A stretch of 64,000 bases of DNA. Origin: Pseudomonas palleroniana (lineage in GTDB: Bacteria; Pseudomonadota; Gammaproteobacteria; Pseudomonadales; Pseudomonadaceae). Under the pieces are notes generated by a model. It did not search any database. It had not been told where the DNA came from and saw only the letters and a program-made list of their open reading frames with translations. Shown piece after piece: positions 7,566 through 16,349 of the stretch (its first letter is position 1; each line of letters starts with the position of its first letter). Position numbers and translations under genes: made by a program. The stretch covers positions 62,001-126,000 of the forward strand of contig NZ_PYWX01000061.1 in the NCBI RefSeq assembly GCF_003031675.1. Reading direction: 5' to 3'.

Positions 7566-9254
7566 TCAGGCGATATCGCGAAGCTCGCGCCGCAAGATCT
7601 TGCCCACCGGCGTCATCGGCAACGAGTCGCGCAGCACGATGTGCTTGGGCACCTTGTACCCCGTGAAGTTGTCCTTGCAGTACGCCTTCAGCTCTTCAAG
7701 GCTAACCCCCTGGGCACGTGCCACCACGAACAGTTTCACGGCCTCCCCGGTACGCTCATCCGGCACGCCGATCACCGCACAGTTGGCCACCGCAGGGTGC
7801 GCCATCACCACGTCTTCGATCTCGTTGGGGTAGACGTTGAAACCCGAGACGATAATCAGGTCTTTCTTGCGGTCGACAATGCTGACGAAACCATCGGTGT
7901 CGATCACCGCAATGTCGCCGGTCTTGAGCCAGCCCTCGGCGTCCAGGGTCTCGGCGGTGGCCACCGGCTGTTGCCAGTAACCTTTCATGACCTGCGGGCC
8001 CTTGATGCACAACTCGCCCCGCTCGCCCAATGGCAACTCATGGCCGTCATCGTCTATGACCTTCATGGCGGTGCCCGGCACCGGGATCCCCACGGTGCCC
8101 AGCCGCGAAAGGCTGCCGTAAGGGTTGGTGCTCGCCACGGGTGAGGTTTCGGTCAGGCCGTAACCTTCGCCGATGGAGCACCCGGTGAGCGCCTTCCAAC
8201 GCTCGGCCGTGGCCTTGACCAGGGCGGTGCCGCCGGAGTTGGTGATCTTCAGGTGGGAGAAGTCCAGAGTCTTGAAATCCGGGTGGTCCATCAACGCGAC
8301 AAACAGCGTGTTGAGCCCCAGCAGGCAGGAGAATCGCCACTTCTTCAGTTCCTTGATGAAGCCGTCGATATCCCGCGGGTTGGTGATCAACACGTTGTGG
8401 TTGCCGGTCACCATCATGCACATGCAGTTCGCCGTGAAGGCATAGATATGGTAGAGCGGCAGCGGCGCGATCATCACTTCCTGCCCTTCCTTCACCAGCG
8501 GCTGCCCGTCATCGGTGACCTGGGACATGCAGGCCCGCACCTGTTGCATGTTCGCCACCAGGTTGCCGTGGGTGAGCATCGCGCCCTTGGCCAGGCCGGT
8601 GGTACCGCCGGTGTATTGCAGCACCGCGATGTCATCCAGGCCCACCAGGTGGCGCGTCACGCCCAGGCCCGCGCCCATGCGCAAAGCGCGCTTGAAGGAC
8701 ACGGCCCGAGGCAGGTTGTAGGCCGGGACCATCTTCTTGACCTTATCGACCACGGTATTGACCAGCCAGCCTTTGGCGGCGGGCATGAAGTCGCCCATTC
8801 TGGCTTCAATCAGGTAATCGATCTCGGTGTCGCTGCACACCTCCTGCACGCGCGAGCCGAACAGGTTGAGGTAGACCAGCGCACGCACGCCGGCATCCTT
8901 GAACTGGTGGCGCATCTCGCGTGGGGTGTACAACGGGTTGGTGTTGACCACGATCAGCCCGGCGCGCAATGCACCGAACACAGCGATGGGGTAATGCAGC
9001 ACGTTGGGCATCTGCACCGCGATGCGCTCGCCCGGCTTGAGGTCGGTATGCTGCTGCAGGTAACCGGCGAACGCCGCGCTCTGGCGCTCAAGCTCGGCGT
9101 AGGTCAGGGTAATGCCCATGTTGCTGAACGCCGGACGGTCGGCAAAGGCCTTGCAGGAACGCTCGAAGACTTCGATCACCGACTTGTAGCTGGTGAGGTC
9201 GATGCCAGTGGGAACGCCCGCCGCGCGTTTGTCATTCCAGAAATCAGGTTGCAT
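7566..9254 (-). CDS. fadD2: Long-chain fatty acid--CoA ligase FadD2
   Basis: A 562-aa paralog of the neighbouring fadD1 product with the same motifs: YTGGTTGLAKGAML, GYGLTETSP, DRKKDLIIVSGFNVYP and PVGKILRREL. It begins MQPDFWNDKRAAGVP, similar to the paralog's MNEDFWKDKYPAGI, so the two probably arose by tandem duplication and then diverged. It is transcribed divergently from the hydrolase-phaJ1 pair across a 234-bp region. In P. aeruginosa the two FadDs are reported to differ in chain-length preference and regulation; I cannot tell from sequence whether that holds here. Confidence 0.94.
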   Translation of the reverse strand: MQPDFWNDKRAAGVPTGIDLTSYKSVIEVFERSCKAFADRPAFSNMGITLTYAELERQSAAFAGYLQQHTDLKPGERIAVQMPNVLHYPIAVFGALRAGLIVVNTNPLYTPREMRHQFKDAGVRALVYLNLFGSRVQEVCSDTEIDYLIEARMGDFMPAAKGWLVNTVVDKVKKMVPAYNLPRAVSFKRALRMGAGLGVTRHLVGLDDIAVLQYTGGTTGLAKGAMLTHGNLVANMQQVRACMSQVTDDGQPLVKEGQEVMIAPLPLYHIYAFTANCMCMMVTGNHNVLITNPRDIDGFIKELKKWRFSCLLGLNTLFVALMDHPDFKTLDFSHLKITNSGGTALVKATAERWKALTGCSIGEGYGLTETSPVASTNPYGSLSRLGTVGIPVPGTAMKVIDDDGHELPLGERGELCIKGPQVMKGYWQQPVATAETLDAEGWLKTGDIAVIDTDGFVSIVDRKKDLIIVSGFNVYPNEIEDVVMAHPAVANCAVIGVPDERTGEAVKLFVVARAQGVSLEELKAYCKDNFTGYKVPKHIVLRDSLPMTPVGKILRRELRDIA

Positions 9255-9488
9255 TATTCTTGTCCCCTTACCTGAGTATGTCCGGCCGCTGTAGCGATCA
9301 CTGCAGTGATGAAAAAGCAGGCTGCTATAAAAAGCGGAGCTTTGGGGACGTTAGCAGCTATGGCCAACCAGGCAAATACGCCAAACCGTTTCATTGATTG
9401 TATGAATCTTGTCTCTGAGGCGTAGGCAGATGTCCGGCCCTCGGCGAATGAGCTATACATTGCATCGACTCCGAGCAAAGGAAGCGCC

Positions 9489-10433
9489 ATGAACCACTGC
9501 ACCTTCTGGCTGACCGCGAATGACCACAGCCGCCTGTACGTCAATCAATGGCTGCCGGACGGCCCTGCCCGGGCCATCATCATGCTGTCCCATGGCATGG
9601 CCGAGCACAGTGGTCGCTACGCACGCCTGGCCCAGGCCCTGTGTGCAGCCGGTTACGGGGTGTATGCGCCGGACCAGCGCGGCCATGGCCGTACGGCGGA
9701 TGAAGGCACCCTGGGGTTGTACGCCGAGCATGACGGCTGGAACAAAGTCGTCGGCGATCTGGCCAGCCTCAACCAGCACATCGCCCTTCAACAGCCGGGG
9801 CTGCCGATCATTCTGCTGGGCCACAGCATGGGCAGCTATATCGCCCAGGCCTACCTGTTGCACCACAGCGCCAGCCTGGATGGGGCGATTCTCAGCGGGT
9901 CGAATTTCCAGCCCGTGGCGTTGTACCGTGCCGCCAGGGTGATCGCACGCATCGAGCGCGCGCGCCAGGGTTTGCGCGGGCGCAGCGCACTGATCGACTT
10001 TTTATCGTTCGGCTCATTCAACAAGGCATTCAAGCCCAACCGTACGGCGTTTGACTGGCTCAGCCGTGATCCGGATGAAGTGGACAAGTACGTCAACGAC
10101 CCGCTGTGCGGTTTCCGTTGCACCAACCAATTGTGGGTCGACCTGCTGGGCGGCTTGCAGCAAATCAGCAAAGCGTCCAATCTCGCCCAGATCGATCCGG
10201 GCCTGCCGATTCTGGTAATAGGTGGCGAATGTGATCCGGTGAGTGAGGGCAAGCGTCTCAAAAGCCTGGCCCATGCCCTGCGTGAGGCCGGCTGCCAGCA
10301 CCTGCAATTGAATATCTACCCGCAGGCGCGTCACGAAGTATTCAATGAAACCAACCGCGATGAAGTCACTGCGGATGTGCTGACGTGGCTCGAACAGGCG
10401 CTGACTTTACGCCGGCCGACCCGCTGCGAGTAA
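9489..10433 (+). CDS. Alpha/beta hydrolase (monoacylglycerol lipase-like)
   Basis: A 314-aa serine hydrolase of the Hydrolase_4/lysophospholipase group. It shows SHGMAEHSGRY (oxyanion region), PDQRGHGRTADEGTLG, and the nucleophile elbow GHSMGS near residue 117. It also has a late GGECDPVSEG (acid) and YPQARHEVFNE (catalytic His). No signal peptide is visible, so it is probably cytoplasmic. AAGGA lies 8 bp before the ATG. The position between fadD2 and phaJ1 suggests it releases fatty acids from glycerides or thioesters for activation by FadD; this is inference. Confidence 0.85.
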   Translation: MNHCTFWLTANDHSRLYVNQWLPDGPARAIIMLSHGMAEHSGRYARLAQALCAAGYGVYAPDQRGHGRTADEGTLGLYAEHDGWNKVVGDLASLNQHIALQQPGLPIILLGHSMGSYIAQAYLLHHSASLDGAILSGSNFQPVALYRAARVIARIERARQGLRGRSALIDFLSFGSFNKAFKPNRTAFDWLSRDPDEVDKYVNDPLCGFRCTNQLWVDLLGGLQQISKASNLAQIDPGLPILVIGGECDPVSEGKRLKSLAHALREAGCQHLQLNIYPQARHEVFNETNRDEVTADVLTWLEQALTLRRPTRCE

Positions 10434-10498
10434 CTTCTTGATAAGTCGTTTAAAATCAGCCAATTAATTTACCGATTAGCCACAGGATGCACCCCTAG

Positions 10499-10969
10499 AT
10501 GACCCAGGTTACCAACACCCCGTACGAAGCCCTCGAAGTCGGCCAGACCGCCAGCTACAGCAAGACCGTCGAAGAGCGGGATATCCAGTTGTTCGCCGCG
10601 ATGTCCGGCGACCACAACCCGGTGCACCTGGATGCCGAGTACGCCAAGGCCACCATGTTCAAGGAGCGTATTGCCCACGGCATGTTCAGCGGCGCCCTGA
10701 TCAGCGCGGCGGTGGCCTGTGAGCTGCCTGGGCCGGGCACCATCTATATCGGCCAGCAGATGAGCTTCCAGAAACCGGTGAAAATCGGCGACACCCTGAC
10801 CGTGCGCCTGGAAATCCTCGAGAAACTGCCGAAATTTCGTGTACGTATCGCCACCCGCGTGTTCAACCAGAACGATGAGTTGGTAGTGGACGGCGAGGCG
10901 GAAATTCTTGCACCGCGCAAGCAACAGGTCGTGACCCTGACAGCGCTGCCGCCGATCAGCATCGGCTGA
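10499..10969 (+). CDS. phaJ1: (R)-specific enoyl-CoA hydratase, MaoC family
   Basis: The 156-aa single hot-dog domain carries the hydratase-2 motif FAAMSGDHNPVHLDAEYA, with the catalytic Asp and His. PhaJ enzymes convert trans-2-enoyl-CoA from beta-oxidation to (R)-3-hydroxyacyl-CoA, the monomer for polyhydroxyalkanoate. The gene order hydrolase-phaJ next to two fadD genes matches what I recall for phaJ1 (PA3302). The start at 10499 has only a distant AGGA, but no better ATG exists before the conserved domain. Confidence 0.87.
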   Translation: MTQVTNTPYEALEVGQTASYSKTVEERDIQLFAAMSGDHNPVHLDAEYAKATMFKERIAHGMFSGALISAAVACELPGPGTIYIGQQMSFQKPVKIGDTLTVRLEILEKLPKFRVRIATRVFNQNDELVVDGEAEILAPRKQQVVTLTALPPISIG

Positions 10970-10984
10970 CAAGCCCGCCCTTAC

Positions 10985-11061
10985 ACAGGCTTGCTCCCAA
11001 TAAAAAAGGGTCAGTCACCCGATAAAGTGACTGACCCTCTTTTATTGGGGGAGCAAGCCCC
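10985..11061. terminator. Terminator hairpin nested inside a degraded REP pair
   Basis: The hairpin AGGGTCAGTCAC/GTGACTGACCCT is followed by CTTTTATT and serves phaJ1 on the plus strand. A run of A residues on its other side makes it usable from the opposite strand too. It is flanked by CAGGCTTGCTCCC and GGGGGAGCAAGCCCC, the outer parts of a REPIN. The element therefore seems to have been turned into a bidirectional terminator between two convergent genes. Confidence 0.75.
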
Positions 11062-11070
11062 CAGCAGCAC

Positions 11071-11538
11071 TTACGACTGGGCGCGAGCCTGGTTACGCAG
11101 GGCTTTTACCTGGTCGTGGTTGCGCTGTACGCCGTGGTACTGACGCTCAACCAGATCACGAATACCCAGCAGGTTGTGCTTGTTGATCTTCTCGATCGCT
11201 TCCCGGTAAGCCTTGAGGGCATGGTCTTCACCGCGCTCGGCTTCATTGAGGACCGCTTCCTCATCTTTACCGGTCACCATCGACTTCACGTCGACCCAAC
11301 CACGGTGCAGTGCACCGGCTACGCTGCCGGAGTTTTCCGGATCGCCGCCCAGCGCACGTACGGCGGTTTTCAGTTCTTCAGCGGCTGTACCGCAATCGAC
11401 GGAACGCTTGGCGAACAGGGCCTTGAGTTCTGGGTGCTTGATGTCTTCAGCGCACTCCTTGAAACCTTTTTGACCGTCGATGCTGGTTTCGATCAGGTCA
11501 TTGAGTACGGAGATCGATTCTTTATTGATGTCAGTCAT
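11071..11538 (-). CDS. PA2169-family four-helix-bundle protein (DUF2383)
   Basis: A 155-aa, almost wholly helical protein with ISVLNDLIETSIDGQKGFKECAEDI at the start and repeated acidic helices (AFL/AEELKTAVRALGGDPE, EAVLNEAERGEDHALKAYREAI). This matches the PA2169/DUF2383 ferritin-like family. Members are usually stress- or stationary-phase-induced and no catalytic activity is established. AAGGA precedes the ATG. It is convergent with phaJ1. Confidence 0.83.
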   Translation of the reverse strand: MTDINKESISVLNDLIETSIDGQKGFKECAEDIKHPELKALFAKRSVDCGTAAEELKTAVRALGGDPENSGSVAGALHRGWVDVKSMVTGKDEEAVLNEAERGEDHALKAYREAIEKINKHNLLGIRDLVERQYHGVQRNHDQVKALRNQARAQS

Positions 11539-11756
11539 TTTTCAATTCCTTGGGCAGGTTTAAAGAAGCTTGTTTAAAGCTTGCATGAGGTATTGCAGCG
11601 CCCGTGCCAAGTTTTTCAATAAAAAATTCTGTTTAATTTTCAGTTAGTTACGAAATATTGAACCATCTGTATGGACGTTATTTGCATGATCTGTCATTTG
11701 GCCTTCATGCAAAATACCTGTATTTTTCAAGCTCTCCCCTCAATCGCTTGATGCTC

Positions 11757-11993
11757 ATGAACCCGGAAAAACTCGAACTGCTGATCACCCGCGAAATGCC
11801 TTTTGGCAAATACAAGGGACGGATCATTGCCGACCTGCCGGGGCCCTACCTCAACTGGTTCGCCCGCGAAGGTTTCCCCCATGGCGAGCTGGGTGGCTTA
11901 CTGGCATTGATGCAGGAAATCGACCACAACGGTCTGTCCGACCTACTCGAACCGCTACGCGTGAAACACGGTAAACCCGCCCCTCGCCATTAG
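11757..11993 (+). CDS. DUF3820 family small protein
   Basis: From the ATG at 11757 (MNPEKLELLI) this is a 78-aa protein with the family core MPFGKYKGRIIADLPGPYLNWFAREGF. That motif resembles the quorum-sensing-regulator-like/exonuclease accessory domain called DUF3820, whose function is not known. A second ATG lies 6 bp upstream and both are possible; the frame extends to 11658 without added conservation. The following aminotransferase gene begins 9 bp after its stop, so the two are likely co-transcribed. Confidence 0.75.
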   Translation: MNPEKLELLITREMPFGKYKGRIIADLPGPYLNWFAREGFPHGELGGLLALMQEIDHNGLSDLLEPLRVKHGKPAPRH

Positions 11994-12002
11994 AGCCTCG
12001 CC

Positions 12003-13178
12003 ATGCCACGGAATGCACAGAACGAACACCACTGGCACACCATCGCCCAGCGCTATGAGCTGGAACCCGGTCCGATCAATCTGGAAAACGGTTACTTCGG
12101 GCGCATGAGCCGTGCGGTGCGTACGCAATACCTGGAGCACGTCGCCTTTATCAATCGCAGTAACTCGGTGCATGTTCGCCAGCAGTTCGAACAAGGCGAA
12201 AACGTCGAGATACGCCGCCAACTGGCCGGGCTGATCGATGCCGAACCTGAATCCATCGCCTTCACGCGCAACGCCACCGAGGCCTTGCAGTCGCTGATCC
12301 GCAACTACAATCGCCTGCAACCGGGCGATCAGGTGCTGATCAGCGACCTGGAGTACGACACGGTCAAGGGGGCCATGCGGTGGTTGGCGGGTTATCGCGG
12401 CGTGGACGTGATCGAGGTGTCCCACACTCACCCGGCCAGTTTCGACAGCCTGCTACAGACCTATCGCGAGACCTTCAGCCGGTACCCGCGTTTAAAGCTG
12501 ATGGCGCTGACCCACGTTACCCACCGCACCGGCCTGGTCATGCCCGTTGCGGCGATCGCCAAGGCTGCACGCGAGCAGGGCATCGACGTGATCCTCGACG
12601 GGGCCCACGCCCTGGGCCAGATCGAGTTCAACCTGGCCGAGCTGGGCATCCAGTTCGCCGGCTTCAACCTGCACAAATGGATCGGCGCACCGCTAACGCT
12701 GGGTTTTCTCTACATCGCTCCCGAGCGCCTGGCGGATATCGACCCGGACATGGGCGAATTCCACTACCCCAGCACGGATGTACGCGCACGCACGCCCTAC
12801 AGCACGCCGAACTTTCCGGCACTGATGACGCTGCCGCTGGTGCTTGAAGAACATCGCGACGTGGGTGGCGCCGCGGCCAAAGGTGCGCGGGTGAATTACC
12901 TGCGGGATCTGTGGGTGAGCCGCGTGCGGCCATTGCCGGGGATTGAAGTGCTGACGCCGGATGATCCGCGACTGTATTGCGGGATCACGGCATTCAAGTT
13001 CATAGGGCGGGACCAGCAGGTGATGGCGGAGCGCTTGCTCAAGGATTACGGCCTGTTCACCACGACCCGCGTCGGCGCTGCGTTTGGCACCTGCATACGC
13101 GTGACGCCCGGCCTGGCGACCTCGGCGGCGGACATCGATGCCCTGGTCGACGCCATTACCGAACTGAGCACAGATTAA
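12003..13178 (+). CDS. Class V aminotransferase-fold PLP enzyme
   Basis: The 391-aa protein has the fold-type I layout of the isopenicillin-N epimerase/cysteine-desulfurase-like group. Features are FTRNATEALQSLI (phosphate-binding loop), VTHRTGLVMPV, DVILDGAHALGQ (PLP-ring aspartate) and FNLHKWIGAPLTLGFLY with the Schiff-base lysine near residue 225. The C-terminal small domain contains TTRVGAAFGTCIRVTPGLATSAADID. The substrate cannot be read from the sequence; epimerase, racemase, desulfurase and kynureninase-like activities all occur in this class. Confidence 0.82.
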   Translation: MPRNAQNEHHWHTIAQRYELEPGPINLENGYFGRMSRAVRTQYLEHVAFINRSNSVHVRQQFEQGENVEIRRQLAGLIDAEPESIAFTRNATEALQSLIRNYNRLQPGDQVLISDLEYDTVKGAMRWLAGYRGVDVIEVSHTHPASFDSLLQTYRETFSRYPRLKLMALTHVTHRTGLVMPVAAIAKAAREQGIDVILDGAHALGQIEFNLAELGIQFAGFNLHKWIGAPLTLGFLYIAPERLADIDPDMGEFHYPSTDVRARTPYSTPNFPALMTLPLVLEEHRDVGGAAAKGARVNYLRDLWVSRVRPLPGIEVLTPDDPRLYCGITAFKFIGRDQQVMAERLLKDYGLFTTTRVGAAFGTCIRVTPGLATSAADIDALVDAITELSTD

Positions 13179-13210
13179 AAATGTGAGGTTGGCAGCAGGT
13201 TTTTCAGGCA

Positions 13211-13243
13211 AAAAAAAAGCGGCACACCGACCAAGTGCACCGC
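13211..13243 (-). terminator. Rho-independent terminator after eda
   Basis: On the minus strand a 9-bp stem (GCGGTGCAC/GTGTGCCGC with two G-U pairs) is followed by eight T residues, 45 bp beyond the eda stop. Confidence 0.7.
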
Positions 13244-13287
13244 AAAAATGCCGTTAAGCACAGCAACAACGATTCAGTAAAAGCGGA

Positions 13288-13953
13288 TCAATCCAGCAGT
13301 GCCAGCGCTTGCGCGGTAACTTCCTGGATGCGGGCCCAGTCGCCGTTCTTGACCCACTCAGGGTCCAGCATCCAGCTACCACCCACGCACATCACGTTTT
13401 TCAACGCCATGTAGTTTTTGATGTTGGCCGGGCCAACACCGCCGGTCGGGCAGAATTTCACTTCGCCGAACGGGCCACCGAGGGCCTTGATCGCGGCAAC
13501 GCCACCGCTGACTTCGGCGGGGAACAGCTTGAAGCGGCGATAGCCCAGGCCATAGCCTTCCATGATGCCGGAGGCGTTGCTGATGCCTGGCAGCAGCGGG
13601 ATCGGGCTGTGCACCGAGGCTTCCAGCAGGTCACGGGTAATGCCGGGGGTGACGATAAATTGCGAACCGGCCACCTCGGCCGCTTCGAGCATATGACGGT
13701 CGAGCACGGTGCCGGCACCGGTGCACAGTTCCGGGCGTTGCTCGCGCAAGACCTGAATGGCCTTGAGGCCGAACTCGGAACGCAAGGTCACTTCCAATGC
13801 GGTCAAACCACCGGCTGCCAGGGCATCGGCCAGCGGCAGGATGTCCTGTTCGCGGGCGATGGTGATCACCGGCAGAATCCGCGCCTTGGCGCAGAGGCTG
13901 TCGATCAGGGCAACTTTATCCGCCATGGATACGGTCGGTTGAGGGCTGTTCAT
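13288..13953 (-). CDS. eda: KDPG/KHG aldolase (2-dehydro-3-deoxyphosphogluconate aldolase)
   Basis: Eda splits 2-keto-3-deoxy-6-phosphogluconate into pyruvate and glyceraldehyde-3-phosphate, the last step of the Entner-Doudoroff route. Signature parts are GGLTALEVTLRS (catalytic Glu), CTGAGTVL, GYRRFKLFPAEVSGG with the Schiff-base lysine, and FCPTGGVGPANI. I place the start at 13953 (MNSPQPTVSMADK) because AAGGA lies 9 bp upstream; an in-frame ATG at 13968 or 13980 would lengthen it and overlap pgl. It is the last gene of zwf-pgl-eda, which HexR represses in pseudomonads. Confidence 0.95.
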   Translation of the reverse strand: MNSPQPTVSMADKVALIDSLCAKARILPVITIAREQDILPLADALAAGGLTALEVTLRSEFGLKAIQVLREQRPELCTGAGTVLDRHMLEAAEVAGSQFIVTPGITRDLLEASVHSPIPLLPGISNASGIMEGYGLGYRRFKLFPAEVSGGVAAIKALGGPFGEVKFCPTGGVGPANIKNYMALKNVMCVGGSWMLDPEWVKNGDWARIQEVTAQALALLD

Positions 13954-13970
13954 AGCGGCTGATCCTTGGC

Positions 13971-14684
13971 TCATGGGCACCAGTAAATCTCTAGAGTGGG
14001 TTGCAAAAACGCGCGAATCGGCATGGCAGCAACGTCATCACTGGCCAGCGCGGCGCTCAAGGTGGTCAATTTCGAACTGCCGGCAATCGACAGTACGGTG
14101 TAGTTCGCCGTGGACAGCAAGGCGCGACTCATGGTCAGGCGCTGGTGCGGCACGGTCGGCGCCAACATCGGCCAGCAACGGCGGGTACCGTTGGGTTGCA
14201 GGGCGTCGCTCAGGTTCGGGCTGTTGGGAAACAGCGACGCGGTGTGGCCGTCATCGCCCATGCCCAGCACCAGCACATCAATGGCTGGCAACTCGCCCAG
14301 CAAGCGATCGGCCTGCAAGGCTGCCTCTTCAAGATTGGCCGCGGCGCTGTACAGGCTCAGGAACCTGGCCTTGGCCGCCGGGCCTTGCAGCAAGTGCTGC
14401 TTCAACAGGCCGGCGTTGCTGTCGGCATGCTCCACCGGCACCCAGCGCTCATCGGCCAGGGTGACGGTGACCTTCGACCAGTCCAGGCCCTGCTTGGCCA
14501 GGCTCTGGAAGAACGCCACGGGGCTGCGGCCGCCGGACACGACCAGGGTCGCATCACCACGGGCACTGATGGCCGCACGCAGCTGTTCGGCCACGTCGTT
14601 GGCCAAGCCATCCGCCAGCAAGGCGGCTGTGCGGTACTCATGGGCCGTCACGCCCTGAGGCAGTTTCAGTTCAGATATCGCCAT
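13971..14684 (-). CDS. pgl: 6-phosphogluconolactonase
   Basis: Pgl hydrolyses 6-phosphogluconolactone made by Zwf. The 237-aa protein shows the SugarP isomerase-like fold, with TLVVSGGRSPVAFFQSLA, VTVTLADERWVPVEHADSN and VLGMGDDGHTASLFP, the standard devB/SOL motifs. The ATG at 14684 has GGGAGG 7 bp upstream, itself within the end of zwf, so the reading frames overlap by 14 bp and translation is probably coupled. An upstream ATG at 14699 would destroy that spacing. Confidence 0.95.
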   Translation of the reverse strand: MAISELKLPQGVTAHEYRTAALLADGLANDVAEQLRAAISARGDATLVVSGGRSPVAFFQSLAKQGLDWSKVTVTLADERWVPVEHADSNAGLLKQHLLQGPAAKARFLSLYSAAANLEEAALQADRLLGELPAIDVLVLGMGDDGHTASLFPNSPNLSDALQPNGTRRCWPMLAPTVPHQRLTMSRALLSTANYTVLSIAGSSKLTTLSAALASDDVAAMPIRAFLQPTLEIYWCP

Positions 14685-16137
14685 ACCACGACCTCCCATC
14701 CCGCGTGATCAGTGCAATCGAGCTCATCGGCCCCCAGGAACCCGCCGCATACGGCTTGGGCGCATCACCGGACTTCTTCCACCCGGCGATCAACTGGTCA
14801 CACCACTTCCACGCGGCTTCGATTTCATCTTTGCGGACAAACAGGTTCTGATTGCCGCGCATCACTTCCAGCAACAACCGCTCGTAGGCATCGGGAATGC
14901 GTGCGCTGCGGTAGGTATCGGAAAAATTCAATTGCAGCGGGCCACTGCGCAGTTGCATGCCCTTGTCCAGGCCCTGCTCCTTGGTCATCACACGCAAGGA
15001 AATACCTTCGTCCGGCTGCAGGCGGATGATCAGCTTGTTGCTGATCTGCAGGCGCTGCTCGGGAGCGAAGATGTAGTGCGACGGCTCCTTGAAGTGGATG
15101 ACGATCTGCGACAGTTTTTGCGGCATGCGCTTGCCGGTACGCAGGTAGAACGGCACGCCGGCCCAACGCCAGTTACGGATATCGGCCCGCAGGGCGACGA
15201 AGGTCTCGGTGTCGCTCTGGGTGTTGGAATTCTCTTCTTCCAGGTAACCCGGCACCGGCTTGCCGGCGCTGTAGCCGGCGATGTACTGGCCGCGCACCAC
15301 TTGGGTGGTCAAGCCATCCGGGCTGATCGGTGCCAGCGCCTTGAGCACCTTGACCTTCTCGTCTCGAATACTGTCGGCGGACAGGTCGGCCGGTGGGTCC
15401 ATGGCGATCAGGCAAAGCAGCTGCAGCAAGTGATTCTGGATCATGTCCCGCAGTTGGCCGGCCTTGTCGAAGTAACCCCAGCGGCCTTCGATACCGACCT
15501 GCTCGGCCACGGTGATTTCCACGTGGGAAATGTAGTTCTGGTTCCACTGGGTTTCGAACAGGCTGTTGGCAAACCGCAGTGCGATCAGGTTCTGGACGGT
15601 TTCCTTGCCCAGGTAGTGGTCGATGCGATACGTGCGGTTTTCCGGGAAAAACTGCGCCACGGCGTCGTTGACCTTGCGCGAGGATTCCAGGTCGGAGCCG
15701 ATGGGCTTTTCCAGGACCACCCGGGTATTTTCAGCCAGGCCGACCTTGGCCAGGTTTTCGCAGATAGCGCCATATACCGCCGCCGGTGTGGCGAAGTAGG
15801 CGATCAGTCGTTGCTCGCCTCCGACTTTTTCAGCGAGGGCGACGTAGTCGTCAGCCTGCATGAAATCGACATGCACATAGACCAGGCGCGCCAGGAAGCG
15901 CTGGGCCACGGTCTCGTCCATTTCCTTGCCGACGTAGTTGCGCAGTTCTTTTCCGATGTGGGCCAGGTGCTGTTGCTCGGACCCGGCTTCACGGGCCAGG
16001 GCCAGGATGCGCGTGTCGTCGTGCAAGAGCCCGGCGCCATCGAGTTGATAGAGGGCAGGAAATAACTTGCGCAGCGCCAGATCACCCAAGGCGCCAAACA
16101 GGGCAAAGGTGCAGGGTTCTACGGTTATCGAAGGCAT
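14671..16137 (-). CDS. zwf: Glucose-6-phosphate 1-dehydrogenase
   Basis: Zwf oxidises glucose-6-phosphate to the lactone with NAD(P)+. The 488-aa protein starts with the Rossmann motif FGALGDLALRKLFPALY. It carries the active-site signature RIDHYLGKE (about 178-186) with catalytic residues, and EKPIGSDLESS. Length and motifs are complete. It is the first gene of zwf-pgl-eda and is divergent from hexR. The shared 212-bp region contains a near-perfect palindrome (16203-16218) that fits a HexR operator. Multiple Zwf isozymes occur in fluorescent pseudomonads; the linked pgl-eda marks this as the main catabolic one. Confidence 0.96.
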   Translation of the reverse strand: MPSITVEPCTFALFGALGDLALRKLFPALYQLDGAGLLHDDTRILALAREAGSEQQHLAHIGKELRNYVGKEMDETVAQRFLARLVYVHVDFMQADDYVALAEKVGGEQRLIAYFATPAAVYGAICENLAKVGLAENTRVVLEKPIGSDLESSRKVNDAVAQFFPENRTYRIDHYLGKETVQNLIALRFANSLFETQWNQNYISHVEITVAEQVGIEGRWGYFDKAGQLRDMIQNHLLQLLCLIAMDPPADLSADSIRDEKVKVLKALAPISPDGLTTQVVRGQYIAGYSAGKPVPGYLEEENSNTQSDTETFVALRADIRNWRWAGVPFYLRTGKRMPQKLSQIVIHFKEPSHYIFAPEQRLQISNKLIIRLQPDEGISLRVMTKEQGLDKGMQLRSGPLQLNFSDTYRSARIPDAYERLLLEVMRGNQNLFVRKDEIEAAWKWCDQLIAGWKKSGDAPKPYAAGSWGPMSSIALITRDGRSWYGDI

Positions 16138-16202
16138 GATGTTTGTTCTTTTATCAAGTTAAGCTACAAATACCTTTTTTCAAGGCATCACTCAAGGAAA
16201 AA

Positions 16203-16218
16203 TGTAGTAATAACCACA
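16203..16218. promoter_or_regulatory. Candidate HexR operator between zwf and hexR
   Basis: TGTAGTAATAACCACA is a 16-bp inverted repeat (TGTAGT/ACCACA, one mismatch) in the zwf-hexR intergenic region, 66 bp before zwf. It resembles the HexR boxes reported for gamma-proteobacteria (TGTAATnnnATTACA type). HexR releases the site on binding KDPG, so it would coordinate zwf-pgl-eda and hexR itself. Confidence 0.6.
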
Positions 16219-16349
16219 ACATTTTCCCAAAATACGCATTCCGAGTGGTGGTGTTCAGCTACCCTCAGTAGGATAGGCCACCTCAAAGGGCCGCTCGTCG
16301 ATTGGTTGCTGCCCTTAATATTTGCATCGTCGCCCGAAGGAAAGACTGA

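Noticed and set aside
9382..9392. PsrA-like site CAAACCGTTTC upstream of fadD2
   Set aside because: The half-sites are only 1 bp apart, where the consensus needs 2-4 bp, so I did not list it.
9254..9544. A 96-codon frame with a hydrophobic tail between fadD2 and the hydrolase
   Set aside because: It overlaps the hydrolase start on the opposite strand and the divergent promoter region, with no ribosome site. The hydrophobic stretch is probably chance.
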